A stretch of 64,000 bases of DNA. It comes from Paractinoplanes aksuensis (GTDB taxonomy: Bacteria; Actinomycetota; Actinomycetes; Mycobacteriales; Micromonosporaceae). A model generated the notes under the pieces. The model searched no databases. It was not told where the DNA came from and saw nothing but the letters and a program-made list of their open reading frames with translations. Made by a program: the position numbers and the translations under genes. The first letter of the stretch is position 1. Every line of letters starts with the position of its first letter. The DNA lies in assembly GCF_024137025.1 (NCBI RefSeq), contig NZ_JAMYJR010000023.1, positions 185,231 through 249,230 of the forward strand, read 5' to 3'. This document shows positions 24,481 to 33,791 of this stretch, piece after piece.

Positions 24481-27400
24481 CGGACCTGGGCTCCGATCCA
24501 GCCGGCCAGTTCGGTGGGGCTCAGGGCGGCGACCGGCATTCCGGCCGCGACCAACTGGGCGGCGACGCCGGTGCTGTAGCGGGGCCGGCCGCGGTCGTCG
24601 AGGCTGGCGCAGCCGAGCAGGGTCATGCCGTCGTCGATCAGGGCTCGGGTGGCGCCCAGCAGGTCGCCCAAGGGGTAGCCCTCCTCGAAGTCGCTGATGG
24701 TGATGACCATCGTGCGGGCGGGGACGACGCTGATCTGGCGGGCGTAGCGCAGGCCCGCGGCGATGTGGGTGCCGCCGCCGACGCGGATCTCCAGGAGCAG
24801 GGAGAGGGGGTCGGTCACGCGGTCGGTGAGGTCGACGACCTCGGTCGAGAACGTCACGAAGTGGGTGCGCAGCGCGGGCACGCCGGCCAGCACCGAGGCA
24901 GTCAGCGCGGCCCAGATGGTCGATTCCTCCATCGAGCCGGAGACATCGACCAGCAGGATCACCTGCCAGTCGACGCTGCGGCGGCCGGGGCTGCGGAAGA
25001 TCGGCTGCTCGGGGATGATCTGCGCCCGGCCGTCGGGGGTGGGGCGCACGGTGTGCAGGTTCCGGCGGACGGTGGCGGCCAGGTCGAGCCGGCCGGTCGG
25101 CCGACGGGTCGGGCGGGGTGTGCCGAGACCGGTGAGGGCGGGCCGGATCCGCCGGGCCAGCTGGGCGGTGAGGTCGGCGGTGAGGCGGGCGACCAGCGGG
25201 CGCAGCTTGGCCAGCCGGGCTTCGGGCAGGCCGCCGGCCATCGACAGCACGGCGTGCAGCAGGTCGATCGACGGGCGGACACGTGCCGGGTCGGCCGCGA
25301 GCAGCGCGTCGGCGCGGCCCCGCTCGGCCGCCCGGGCCAGCACCTCGTCGCGGACGTCGGCTCCGAACAGCGCTTCCACGTCGGCCAGCCAATCCCGCAC
25401 TTCCGGGTACGCCGTCTCGCGCCCACCGCCTCCGCCGCCCACCGTGTAAGCGCCTTCGCCCCGCCCGGCCCCGTAGAGCTCGTCCAACGCGGTGGCCAAA
25501 CGACGCTGCTCGGCCGGCAGTCGCTCGCTTTCCCGCCCGAGCAGAAGTTGCCACCGTTGCACCGCCGCAATCGCGCTCTTCCGCTGCGTTTCCGGCGAGT
25601 CCACGATCGGCCGGGAGTCCCTCGCCTGCTGCCGCACATCCGTGGCTGAGTTCAGCCCAGCCGAAGGATCGGGCGGGACGTCGGTGGCGACGGCCGCGCC
25701 GACCGGTAACGGCGTCGAAGTGCTGCCGGGCGGCCCGGACGGAAGGTCCAGCGCCGCGATCGCCGCCAGCCCGGCCCGGTCAGCGGCCACCCACGTCGCC
25801 ACGGAAGCGGCGTCGGCCGCCAGCTCGTGCGAGAACGCGCCGTGGCGGTCGGTCACTGTCTGCAGCAGACGGTCGCGGTCGGCCGGGCTCAGCGCGTCGA
25901 AGCCACCGCGCAGGGCGGGCAGCCGGCGGACGAAGTCGTCGTCGGGCAAATCGTCGACAGCGTCGAGCAACGGGTCCAGCGCCTCGCCGCCCGCCTCCAG
26001 CAACGCCCCGGCCACGCTGAGCGCGCCCCGCAACCGGTCGGTGGCCTCAGCTCCGGCCAAATCAGTCCAGGAGGCCAGCCGTACGCCGAATTCGCGCGCC
26101 TCCTCATGGCCGAGCAGCACGCCGACGGCCCCGGCGGCCCCGCGCATCAGCGGCGACCCGTCGCGGGCCAGTGTGCGCACGGCGCGCCCGAGACGCAGCC
26201 GCCGCCCCGCTTCGTCGGCCGACGCGACCAGGTCGTGCAGGGCCCGCGCGTCCTCGACCCGGGTCGACCCGGCCAGCCCGGTCACGGCCGCGACCGCCGC
26301 CGCGTGGACGTCGTCGCGCACCTCGGCGATGCCATCGAGCGGATCACCCAAGTGTCCGCGCTCGAGGCGGCCCAGCAGGCGCAGCGCGGCCACGATCTGC
26401 TCGATCGTGCCGCCCTGCCCGACGGCCTGCCGCACATCGGCCAGGCGGTGCGCAGCCAGCACCGGCAGCGCGCACGCCGCGGCCTCGTCGAGCCCGGCCA
26501 GCGCCTGTTCGGCCGTGGGACCGCCGTCCCGCTGCTCGCGGCGGCGCCGGTTGGCCAGCATGCCCTCGGCCGCCTGGGCCAGCGTGACCCCGTGCAGCCC
26601 GGCGATGGCCAGGGCGGCGTCGGCGGCCGGCGTCCACTCCACCCGCCACGTGGTCGTCACGGCCTCGCCACCGAGCGCCGGTCCGGCCGTACCGGGACTG
26701 CCGTAGGGCGCCCCGCACGCCGCGAGCCGCCGGATGGCCAGCTCGCGGGCCCGATCGGTCGGCGAGCGCAGCGGGTCGAGCCGCACCCGCTGGTATTTGT
26801 CGCCGGGCCCGGGCAGCTTGAGCCGGGCCAACTCGTCCGCGACATACGGCCGCAGCCCGGTGACCGGCGCTCCCTCCGGCAGCCGCCCGCGCCGACGCCC
26901 GACCAGCACCTCTTCCATCGCGCGAGCCACCCCACGGCCCACGCCGACCGGCGCCCCTTGCGCGAGCACGGTCTGCAACGCCTCGACCAGTTCCCCGCGA
27001 CCGGGCGCGGGCAGCCCCCGCAACGCGGCCAGATCCGAGGCCAGCCGCGCGACCTCGGCCGACTCCCCCGGCCCGGCCGGCTGCCCCTGCCCGCGCAGCT
27101 CCCGCGAGACCTCGACCGCGAACCGATCCGCCGCTGCCCGAATCCCGTCCGGCTCGGCCCCAGCATCATGAACCGCCTGCTGCCACCGAGGATCCCGGAT
27201 CCCCGCCGGATAGCCGGACCGAGCATCCAGCAGATCGAACGTATAGGGAACCAGCGAAATCACCGCTGCCCCGCCGTCCCCGGACGGATCAGGCCCGGCG
27301 TCACCGGAGCGGCCGCCATCCGATGTGGTCAGCAGAGCCGGCGCATGGAAGGCGCCGACCACGGCCGACACGCGGCCCTCCGTACGGGAAAGGACATCTC

Positions 27401-27989
27401 GCATCCAAGCCTCGCGACGCAGGTCGATCGATTCCACGCCCGTCCGCGAAGCGTCGTGGCGCAGCGCCCAACCGGCCGCCAGCGCCGCCCGCCGAACGGC
27501 CTCGGGCGTGCTGCCCGGCGCCCCCGCCTCGACCCATCGGTCCCACAGGTCGTCCCCTGCGCGGCCGGACAACCTCGCGTACACAGTGGCACTCAGCGTC
27601 GGCCCCGTGGCCGCACCGGACTCACCGGACCGCTCCTGCCAGGCCGGCGACGCCAGCGGCAGATCGCAGCACACCACCGGCACGTCGTTCCGGCGCGCCC
27701 ACCGCACAGCGGCCAGCTCAGGACTGAAGTCGGCGAACGGGTAGAACGCCAGCGGCCCGTCCTCCACCGCCGCCGCCAGCGCGACCGGCGCCGTCGTACC
27801 CGGGTCACCGAGCCAGCGCACCCACGGCTGCATCTCGGACGGCAACTCGACCAGCACCGTCCCCGGTGCGAACGCGTCCAGCAGCGCCGGCACCGCCACC
27901 GCCAGCACCGGCGAGTGGTGCCGGACGCCGATCAGCTGCACCCGTGGGTCGGCGGCCAGCCGGTCGATCTGCCGCCGGGGGTCAGTCAC
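24477..27989 (-). CDS. DUF5682 domain fused to a VWA domain (YehM-YehP-like)
   Basis: A 1170-residue protein. The N-terminal ~250 residues match DUF5682, with V-Q-L-I-G-V-R-H-H-S-P and V-L-V-E-L-P-S-E-M. A long helical middle follows. The C-terminal ~160 residues are a von Willebrand A domain with an intact metal site: D1015-V-S-G-S1019, Thr1074 in G-G-G-T, and Asp1100 in I-S-D-F. In E. coli these parts are separate proteins (YehM and YehP), so this is a fusion. VWA proteins are the usual partners of MoxR ATPases, and the ATPase gene lies directly upstream. GTG at 27989 overlaps the ATPase stop by 8 bases. The molecular function is unknown. Confidence 0.88.
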   Translation of the reverse strand: MTDPRRQIDRLAADPRVQLIGVRHHSPVLAVAVPALLDAFAPGTVLVELPSEMQPWVRWLGDPGTTAPVALAAAVEDGPLAFYPFADFSPELAAVRWARRNDVPVVCCDLPLASPAWQERSGESGAATGPTLSATVYARLSGRAGDDLWDRWVEAGAPGSTPEAVRRAALAAGWALRHDASRTGVESIDLRREAWMRDVLSRTEGRVSAVVGAFHAPALLTTSDGGRSGDAGPDPSGDGGAAVISLVPYTFDLLDARSGYPAGIRDPRWQQAVHDAGAEPDGIRAAADRFAVEVSRELRGQGQPAGPGESAEVARLASDLAALRGLPAPGRGELVEALQTVLAQGAPVGVGRGVARAMEEVLVGRRRGRLPEGAPVTGLRPYVADELARLKLPGPGDKYQRVRLDPLRSPTDRARELAIRRLAACGAPYGSPGTAGPALGGEAVTTTWRVEWTPAADAALAIAGLHGVTLAQAAEGMLANRRRREQRDGGPTAEQALAGLDEAAACALPVLAAHRLADVRQAVGQGGTIEQIVAALRLLGRLERGHLGDPLDGIAEVRDDVHAAAVAAVTGLAGSTRVEDARALHDLVASADEAGRRLRLGRAVRTLARDGSPLMRGAAGAVGVLLGHEEAREFGVRLASWTDLAGAEATDRLRGALSVAGALLEAGGEALDPLLDAVDDLPDDDFVRRLPALRGGFDALSPADRDRLLQTVTDRHGAFSHELAADAASVATWVAADRAGLAAIAALDLPSGPPGSTSTPLPVGAAVATDVPPDPSAGLNSATDVRQQARDSRPIVDSPETQRKSAIAAVQRWQLLLGRESERLPAEQRRLATALDELYGAGRGEGAYTVGGGGGGRETAYPEVRDWLADVEALFGADVRDEVLARAAERGRADALLAADPARVRPSIDLLHAVLSMAGGLPEARLAKLRPLVARLTADLTAQLARRIRPALTGLGTPRPTRRPTGRLDLAATVRRNLHTVRPTPDGRAQIIPEQPIFRSPGRRSVDWQVILLVDVSGSMEESTIWAALTASVLAGVPALRTHFVTFSTEVVDLTDRVTDPLSLLLEIRVGGGTHIAAGLRYARQISVVPARTMVITISDFEEGYPLGDLLGATRALIDDGMTLLGCASLDDRGRPRYSTGVAAQLVAAGMPVAALSPTELAGWIGAQVR

Positions 27990-29088
27990 GCAGCACGTCC
28001 CGGTGTTCCCACAGCTGGCGCCACATGCGCGACCCGGCCTCGGCCCGCCGTCGCAGCGCGCCGTCCCAATAGGCCAGCAACCGTTCGGCGTCGGCCGGGT
28101 CGTCCTTGCGCACCACGCCGAGCAGGTGCCCGGGCAGCAGCGACAGCGGGTCGGGCCCCGGCAGGTAGGCCGCGGACAGCCCGATGGACGCCGCCACCGC
28201 CACCGCCTCGGCCGTGCTCATCACCGACGACGGCCGCTCCACCTCCCAGCCCTCGGCGCTGGTGCCGGTGCGCAGGTCGCGGAAGGCCGTGACCAGCGTG
28301 TCGAGCACCGCCTCGTCGACCGCGAACGTCGCCCCGCCCCGCTCCACAGCGGCCCGCGCCTGCCGGGTGACCAGGGCGATCTCGGCGTCGAGGTCGGCGA
28401 TCGGCGGCACCACCTCGAAGTTGAACCGCCGTTTGAGCGCGGCCGACATCTCGGACACCCCGCGGTCGCGCAGGTTGGCCGTGGCGATCAGGCAGAAGCC
28501 GGGCACGGCGTAGCTGGTGGCGCCGTCCTGCCCGGCCAGCTCGGGGACGCTGACCCGGCGCTCCGACATGATCGAGACCAGCGCGTCCTGCACCTCGGGC
28601 AGGCAGCGGGTGATCTCTTCGACCCGGGCCACGGCGCCGATCTGCATGGCGGTCAGGATCGGCGAGGGCACCAGCGACTCCGGCGACGGGCCCTTGGCCA
28701 GCAGCAGGGCGTAATTCCAGCCGTACCGGAGCTGGTCTTCACTGGTTCCGGCGGTGCCCTGCACGGCCAACGCGCTGGTGCCGCAGATCGCGGCCGCGAG
28801 CAGCTCGGACAGCATCGACTTGGCCGTGCCGGGCTCACCCACCAGCAGCAGACCGCGCTCGCCGGCCAGCGTGACCACACAGCGTTCGACCAGCGCCCGC
28901 TCGCCGACGAACTTGGGCTCGATGATCCGGCCCTCGACCGGCACGCCGCCCGAGCCGGCCACGAACGTGACCACCGCGCGCGGGGTCAGCCGCCAGCCCG
29001 GCGGGCGCACCCCGTTGTCGGCCGCGGCCAGGAAGGCCAGCTCGTCGGCGTGGCGCAGCTCGGGCGGGTCGATCTGGCGGACGGTCAC
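27982..29088 (-). CDS. MoxR-type AAA+ ATPase (YehL-like)
   Basis: A 368-residue AAA+ ATPase of the MoxR group. Walker A is G84-E-P-G-T-A-K-S91. The Walker B position reads V156-E-E-I-T-R-C in place of the usual D-E, as I recall for the YehL subfamily. Sensor 1 is I-A-T-A-N205, and an arginine-finger-like A-L-K-R-R-F follows. MoxR ATPases act as chaperones that remodel or insert cofactors into target complexes together with VWA proteins, here the downstream gene. GTG at 29088 overlaps the stop of the 1568-residue protein by 4 bases. Confidence 0.92.
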   Translation of the reverse strand: MTVRQIDPPELRHADELAFLAAADNGVRPPGWRLTPRAVVTFVAGSGGVPVEGRIIEPKFVGERALVERCVVTLAGERGLLLVGEPGTAKSMLSELLAAAICGTSALAVQGTAGTSEDQLRYGWNYALLLAKGPSPESLVPSPILTAMQIGAVARVEEITRCLPEVQDALVSIMSERRVSVPELAGQDGATSYAVPGFCLIATANLRDRGVSEMSAALKRRFNFEVVPPIADLDAEIALVTRQARAAVERGGATFAVDEAVLDTLVTAFRDLRTGTSAEGWEVERPSSVMSTAEAVAVAASIGLSAAYLPGPDPLSLLPGHLLGVVRKDDPADAERLLAYWDGALRRRAEAGSRMWRQLWEHRDVLRD

Positions 29089-32000
29089 GGCTTCTCCTCG
29101 AGGTCTCGGTAGCGCGGCCCGTCACCGGCGACGATCCGCGCCCAGGCCGTGGCGAACAGCTCGGGCAGCGGGCGGGTGACCAGCTGCGGCCGGCCGTCGG
29201 CCGGGTAGAACTGCTCTTTCCAGCTCTCCATGGGCAGTTGCGGGGCGCGGGCGGCCCGCCAGCCGCCGGGCAGGAAGACCGGCCGCCCGGCCCTTTCCCG
29301 TTTGGCCTCGACGACCAGCCCGGCCGCGACGAGCGCCTGCTGCGCCCGGCGGACGGCGGCCACCTTCCATCCGTTGAAACCCTGCACAGCCTTGTCGGTG
29401 GGGTCGGGCAACGCCAGCAGCTGCAGGTAGTAGGCCGCGGCGTCGGCCTCGAGCTCGAAGCGCTCGGCCACCGCGGCCACCAGCTCGGGGGCGCTGACCC
29501 GGGGATCGCGCGGGTCACCGGCCGCACCCTCCGGTGTGGACACCACCGCGTCGATCCAGCCCGAGAGCAGGATCCGCAGCGACGAGGCGGCCTCGTGGTC
29601 GACGAAGCCCAGGGCCGGGTCGTCGGAGCCGGTCAGCTTGGCCGGCGCGATGTGGCAGGCGGCCCAGAACGCCTCACTGGCCCCGTCGACCAGAGCGGGC
29701 CCCGCTTCGGGCCGCTGGCCCGGCTCGAACATCCCGGTGCCGACGAGCAGGGCCGGATTGGCCAGCCGGGCCCGGACCAGCCGCAGCGCCTCGGGCAGGG
29801 CCGGCCGCAGCGGATCGTCCCAGTGCAGCCGGTAGGCCAGCCAGGGCAGGGCGTCGGCCACCGCCTTCAGGTGCTGCTCGTCGAAGGGCGTGCCGTCGTC
29901 GGCGAGGGTTCGCACGTGGTGGTAGCTGAGGGCCTCGCTGCGGCCGTCGGTGGTGAGCCAGTCGCCCGGGCGCGGGCCGGCGATCGCCTGCAGCACGGCG
30001 GCGGCCAGGCGCGACTCGACCACCCGGGCCAGTTCGGCCACGAGGTCGTCGGGCACGGCGAGGCGGCGGCCCCGCAACCGGATCCACTCGGCAGCGACCG
30101 CGGCCACGTCGGGGCCGTGCTGCCACAGGTCGGCCGGGTCGACCGGCATCGCCGCGTCGAGCAGGGCCAGCCGCTGCGGGCCGGTGAGCTGACCCAGCGC
30201 GGCCTTGGCCACCTTGGCGTGGCCGGCGGTCAGACCGAGCGTGGCCCGCTGCTCGGCGGTGAGGAAGTTGGCCTCCCAGACCGCGATGCCGGGCAGGCCG
30301 GCCAGCAGCAGGATCGCCTCGGCCCGGGTCATGCCGGTGGCCGCGGCCAGGGCCTCGGCCGCCTCGGGCCGCCACGGCGCCGGGCCGCGCTCCGCGAGCA
30401 GGGCGCCGAAGGCCCGCAGCCTGTCCGCGGTCATACGGCCGCTGGGGCGGAACTCGTCGCCCACAGTGGAATCGGCGGGGACGGTGAAGGAGCCGATCTG
30501 CACGACGTCGCGGAGCCAAATCCATTTACCGTCGACGAAGTTCTGGCCGGGTGGGAACAACACCGTGGTTCCCTGGTCATCCTGCTGGACCTCGACCTTG
30601 CCGCCGACACCCATGTGGGGCTGGGTCACGCCGAACACCCGCAGCGGCACCGAGTCACCGGTCAGCGGGCCGGCGGCGACCTCGGCCAGGAACACGGCCA
30701 GGGCCTCGCGGTCGGCGTCGCCGGTGGTGGCGGCAGCCGCGCGCAGGGCGACGGCGCCCAGCCCGGCCAGCAGCGCCGGCCAGTTCGAGCTGATGGCCGG
30801 GATCTCACCGGGCACCGCGCCGTCGCGCAACAGCGTGCTGACCAGACTGACCTGTTCGAGAATCTGGTGGCGGGCGCCCGACGAGCCGCTGTAGTACGAG
30901 CGGTGGCTGCTGACCGTGAGGCCCTCCCACGCCTTGTCGAGAGCGTCGTCGGTGACCGTGATGGAGACCGGGGGCGGGGCGGGCACGGTTTCGAGATGGG
31001 CCGGGATCTCGGCCAGCCGGCGGTTCAGGCGGACCGCCCGCACGACGATCTCGGCCAGGCCCGAGCGCAGCATGCCGTCGGTGACCTCGGGCAGGTGGGC
31101 CTCGACGTTGGCCGTGACCGCCTTCTTGAGCGCGACGGTGCCGGTGACCGACTCGTCGATGGCGAGCAGCCGGGCCGCGATCTGGTCGTCGACCTTGCGC
31201 AGTGCGGCCGAGCCCGCCTCGTCACGGGTGGTCAGCGCGTGCCACCAGGCCAGCGGCGGCATGGTCATGGTGCCCTCGCTGACCTCGGCCAGCAGGTGCT
31301 CACCGTCGGCCGTCCAGATCCGGACGCGCGCCCGCGGGTAGCCGTCGACCTGGGTGACCGGCAGGTCGTCGGCCGAGCCGGGCAACCGGATCGCGGCCAC
31401 CAGGTTGTCCGAGGTGCTGCGCCCGACCCGCTGCAGCGTGGCGTCGGACAGCGTGACCCGGCGGCCGTCGAGGCCCACGCCGATCCGACGGCCGCCGGCC
31501 GTTGCCGACCGCCAGCCCCACATGCCTTCGTGTACGCCGAGGGGCGAGGCCGGGAAGTCGGCCGGGCGCAGTTGACAGACCTCGGGGACCAGTGCCTCGC
31601 CCGGCCCGAGCTCGGCCAGGAAGGCGGGGAGGCTGACCCGGCCGGTGTCGCCGGTGAGCGGGTCGAACTCGCGCCAGCGCCACACGTACGAGCCGGAGTC
31701 GCCCTGGACCCACTCGCAGCGCCAGAACGCCTGCCCGTCGGTGGCCAGCGGATAGAGCTCGCCCGGGCCCCGGCTGTCGCCCGCGTGCAGCGGCCGGACG
31801 CCGGTGGTGAGCCCGCCGCCCGGCGCCGGCAGCGGGAACGCCGGCACGTGCCAGCCCACGTGGTGCAGGTTGAAATCGGCCTCGATCACGTCATCGGGCC
31901 GCGACGCCCAGTAGGCGGCCGGGCCGTTCTCACCGGCCCACGACACGAGCAGGTCACCCCCGGCGGCGACCACGGTGGTGTGGGTCCAGTGGGTGCGGGC

Positions 32001-33791
32001 GGCGCGGTGCCCGGCCGGCGGGAAGCGGAAGACGTGTTCGACCGGCTGCCCGCCCGGCGCGATGACGTGAGCGGACTGGTCGTCGTGCACGACGATCTCG
32101 GGCCACGACGTGCCGCTCCGGACGTTCTTGAGCTGCCCGGCCGCCTCTTCGTAGGCGCCCCAGCCCAGCTCGGCCGGCGACCCGGCGCGCAGGCTGCGGG
32201 CCAGCGTGGCCGCCACGTCGAGCCCGTGCAGCTGCCGGAAGCCGTCGGCGGCCAGCGCCATGCCGCTCGGCGACCACAGCGCGGCCAGCTCGGTCAGCGA
32301 CGAGTCGAGCCCGGCGATCGTGGTGGCGCCGGCGTGGTCGGTCTGGTCGCGGACGACCTCGGCCAGCACCTCGCGCACGCCGGCCGCGCCGAAGACCTGT
32401 TCCAGCGTACGCACGGGAAGGGCCGGACTGGTCAGCGACGAGCCCTCGCGCAGCTGGCCCATGGCCTCGCGCACGCCGAACCGCAGCATCGGGCGCAGGA
32501 CCGGGTCGGCGGCCAGCGCGGTCAGGTCGCGCCGGCCCGGCTTCTGGTCGCGGGCCCACTCGGCGACGTTGAAACCGCCGTCGGACCGCGGGTTGCCGAT
32601 GCGGGCGTCGACGCCATGAGCCAGGCAGACGTCGAGCACGTCGAGCTCGACCCGCCACGGCTCGGGCGCCACGACAACCGGGCCGCCGGCGGCCAGCGCG
32701 GGCGCCATGCGTTCGACCAGCGACAACAGCTTCTCGGTGCGGGTGTCGCTGCCCCGGCTCGACCGCCGGCTCGCGAGCAGGCGTTCGAGCCAGCGGCCGG
32801 GCGCGGCCCCGGCGATCAGGTCGGCCGCGGCGCCGGACGCCTCGAGCAGCTCGAGCCACTGGTCGGAGATGTCGACATCCCACCCCGGAGGCTCGGGGAA
32901 GATCTCGAGCAGGCGGGCCCGCACCGCGGCGTCGCGCTTGCCTAGCCGGACCAGGCTCTTGCGGTACGCCTTCCAGACCGACGGGTGGGAACGCACGAGG
33001 GCGGGACAGGTGAGCAGGTGGGTCACGACCTCGTCGGCCTGGGCCTCGGCGTCGAGCCCGGCCGCCTTGGCCAGCCGGGCCAGGTCGGGCGCCATGGACG
33101 CGTGCGGCGGCAACCCGCCGGCCACCCGCCGCAGGGCCAAGGTCTTGACCAGCTCGTAGGCCTCGGCGGCGCCGCGCCGGCCGACCACTCCGCGCGCGTA
33201 CTCGGCCAGCATGGCCGCGGTGAGCGCCCCGGCGAAGGCGAACTCGAGGTGGACGTCGCGTACCCGGTCCTCGTCGACGGTCAGGCCGTGCACCTGTTCG
33301 GCCCGGCGGGCCTCGGCGAAGCACGTGCCGGCCATCCGCTGGTTGTCGGCGGCCAGGAAGGCCCGGCCGGCCTGTTCCCAGAAGGTCGGCAGGAACTGCG
33401 GGGCGGCCTCGCCGAGCCGACCGGCCAGACCGTCGTAGCCGTCTTTGGCGTTGCCGGGCTTGCTGCGAGCCACCCGGGCCAGTCGTTCCATGTCTTTGAC
33501 CAGGGCCAGCGCGTGCCGCCCGTGGGCCGGGTCGTGCACGAGGGCCCAGGCCGGGAAGCCGAGCGCCTGCCGCAGCGCGTGGCCGACCGGCACCGGCTCA
33601 GCGGCCGGCGCGAAACCGAGGAACTCCATCGTGATGTCCTCGGCCGGGCCGACCGTGGCCCCGACCAGCCGGACGACGGTGCGCCCGTCGAGGACCGGGT
33701 GCTCGTAGGACCGGGCGGTGACCGTGTCGAACCCGGCGGCGGTCGACGAACCGGGCAGGACGGCGCCGGCCTCGAGCAGCGACTCGCTCAT
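29085..33791 (-). CDS. 1568-residue protein of unknown family in the MoxR/VWA operon
   Basis: The largest gene in the window. The product is soluble, without a signal peptide or membrane segment. Residues ~100-330 look helical and repeat-like (for example A-G-T-C-F-A-E-A-R-R-A-E). The middle (~600-800) is richer in Trp and Gly, with a beta pattern such as Y-V-W-R-W-R-E-F-D. The C-terminal ~150 residues contain a winged-helix-like A-V-R-R-A-Q-Q-A-L-V-A-A-G-L-V segment. I do not recognise a named domain. Its position beside DUF4132 suggests it replaces the long N-terminal part of MolR/YehI (about 1200 residues in E. coli). ATG at 33791 overlaps the DUF4132 stop; its own stop overlaps the ATPase start. 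Confidence 0.85.
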   Translation of the reverse strand: MSESLLEAGAVLPGSSTAAGFDTVTARSYEHPVLDGRTVVRLVGATVGPAEDITMEFLGFAPAAEPVPVGHALRQALGFPAWALVHDPAHGRHALALVKDMERLARVARSKPGNAKDGYDGLAGRLGEAAPQFLPTFWEQAGRAFLAADNQRMAGTCFAEARRAEQVHGLTVDEDRVRDVHLEFAFAGALTAAMLAEYARGVVGRRGAAEAYELVKTLALRRVAGGLPPHASMAPDLARLAKAAGLDAEAQADEVVTHLLTCPALVRSHPSVWKAYRKSLVRLGKRDAAVRARLLEIFPEPPGWDVDISDQWLELLEASGAAADLIAGAAPGRWLERLLASRRSSRGSDTRTEKLLSLVERMAPALAAGGPVVVAPEPWRVELDVLDVCLAHGVDARIGNPRSDGGFNVAEWARDQKPGRRDLTALAADPVLRPMLRFGVREAMGQLREGSSLTSPALPVRTLEQVFGAAGVREVLAEVVRDQTDHAGATTIAGLDSSLTELAALWSPSGMALAADGFRQLHGLDVAATLARSLRAGSPAELGWGAYEEAAGQLKNVRSGTSWPEIVVHDDQSAHVIAPGGQPVEHVFRFPPAGHRAARTHWTHTTVVAAGGDLLVSWAGENGPAAYWASRPDDVIEADFNLHHVGWHVPAFPLPAPGGGLTTGVRPLHAGDSRGPGELYPLATDGQAFWRCEWVQGDSGSYVWRWREFDPLTGDTGRVSLPAFLAELGPGEALVPEVCQLRPADFPASPLGVHEGMWGWRSATAGGRRIGVGLDGRRVTLSDATLQRVGRSTSDNLVAAIRLPGSADDLPVTQVDGYPRARVRIWTADGEHLLAEVSEGTMTMPPLAWWHALTTRDEAGSAALRKVDDQIAARLLAIDESVTGTVALKKAVTANVEAHLPEVTDGMLRSGLAEIVVRAVRLNRRLAEIPAHLETVPAPPPVSITVTDDALDKAWEGLTVSSHRSYYSGSSGARHQILEQVSLVSTLLRDGAVPGEIPAISSNWPALLAGLGAVALRAAAATTGDADREALAVFLAEVAAGPLTGDSVPLRVFGVTQPHMGVGGKVEVQQDDQGTTVLFPPGQNFVDGKWIWLRDVVQIGSFTVPADSTVGDEFRPSGRMTADRLRAFGALLAERGPAPWRPEAAEALAAATGMTRAEAILLLAGLPGIAVWEANFLTAEQRATLGLTAGHAKVAKAALGQLTGPQRLALLDAAMPVDPADLWQHGPDVAAVAAEWIRLRGRRLAVPDDLVAELARVVESRLAAAVLQAIAGPRPGDWLTTDGRSEALSYHHVRTLADDGTPFDEQHLKAVADALPWLAYRLHWDDPLRPALPEALRLVRARLANPALLVGTGMFEPGQRPEAGPALVDGASEAFWAACHIAPAKLTGSDDPALGFVDHEAASSLRILLSGWIDAVVSTPEGAAGDPRDPRVSAPELVAAVAERFELEADAAAYYLQLLALPDPTDKAVQGFNGWKVAAVRRAQQALVAAGLVVEAKRERAGRPVFLPGGWRAARAPQLPMESWKEQFYPADGRPQLVTRPLPELFATAWARIVAGDGPRYRDLEEKP

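Noticed and set aside
24481..25554. Upstream extension of the SWIM gene frame to 25554
   Set aside because: The extension is Arg/Pro-rich and lies inside the VWA gene; ATG 24480 overlaps that gene's stop in the pattern seen across the operon.
29238..32945. 1235-codon open frame antisense to the 1568-residue gene
   Set aside because: It mirrors the codon pattern of the minus-strand gene and lacks any domain; the minus-strand gene is fixed by start/stop overlaps with both neighbours.
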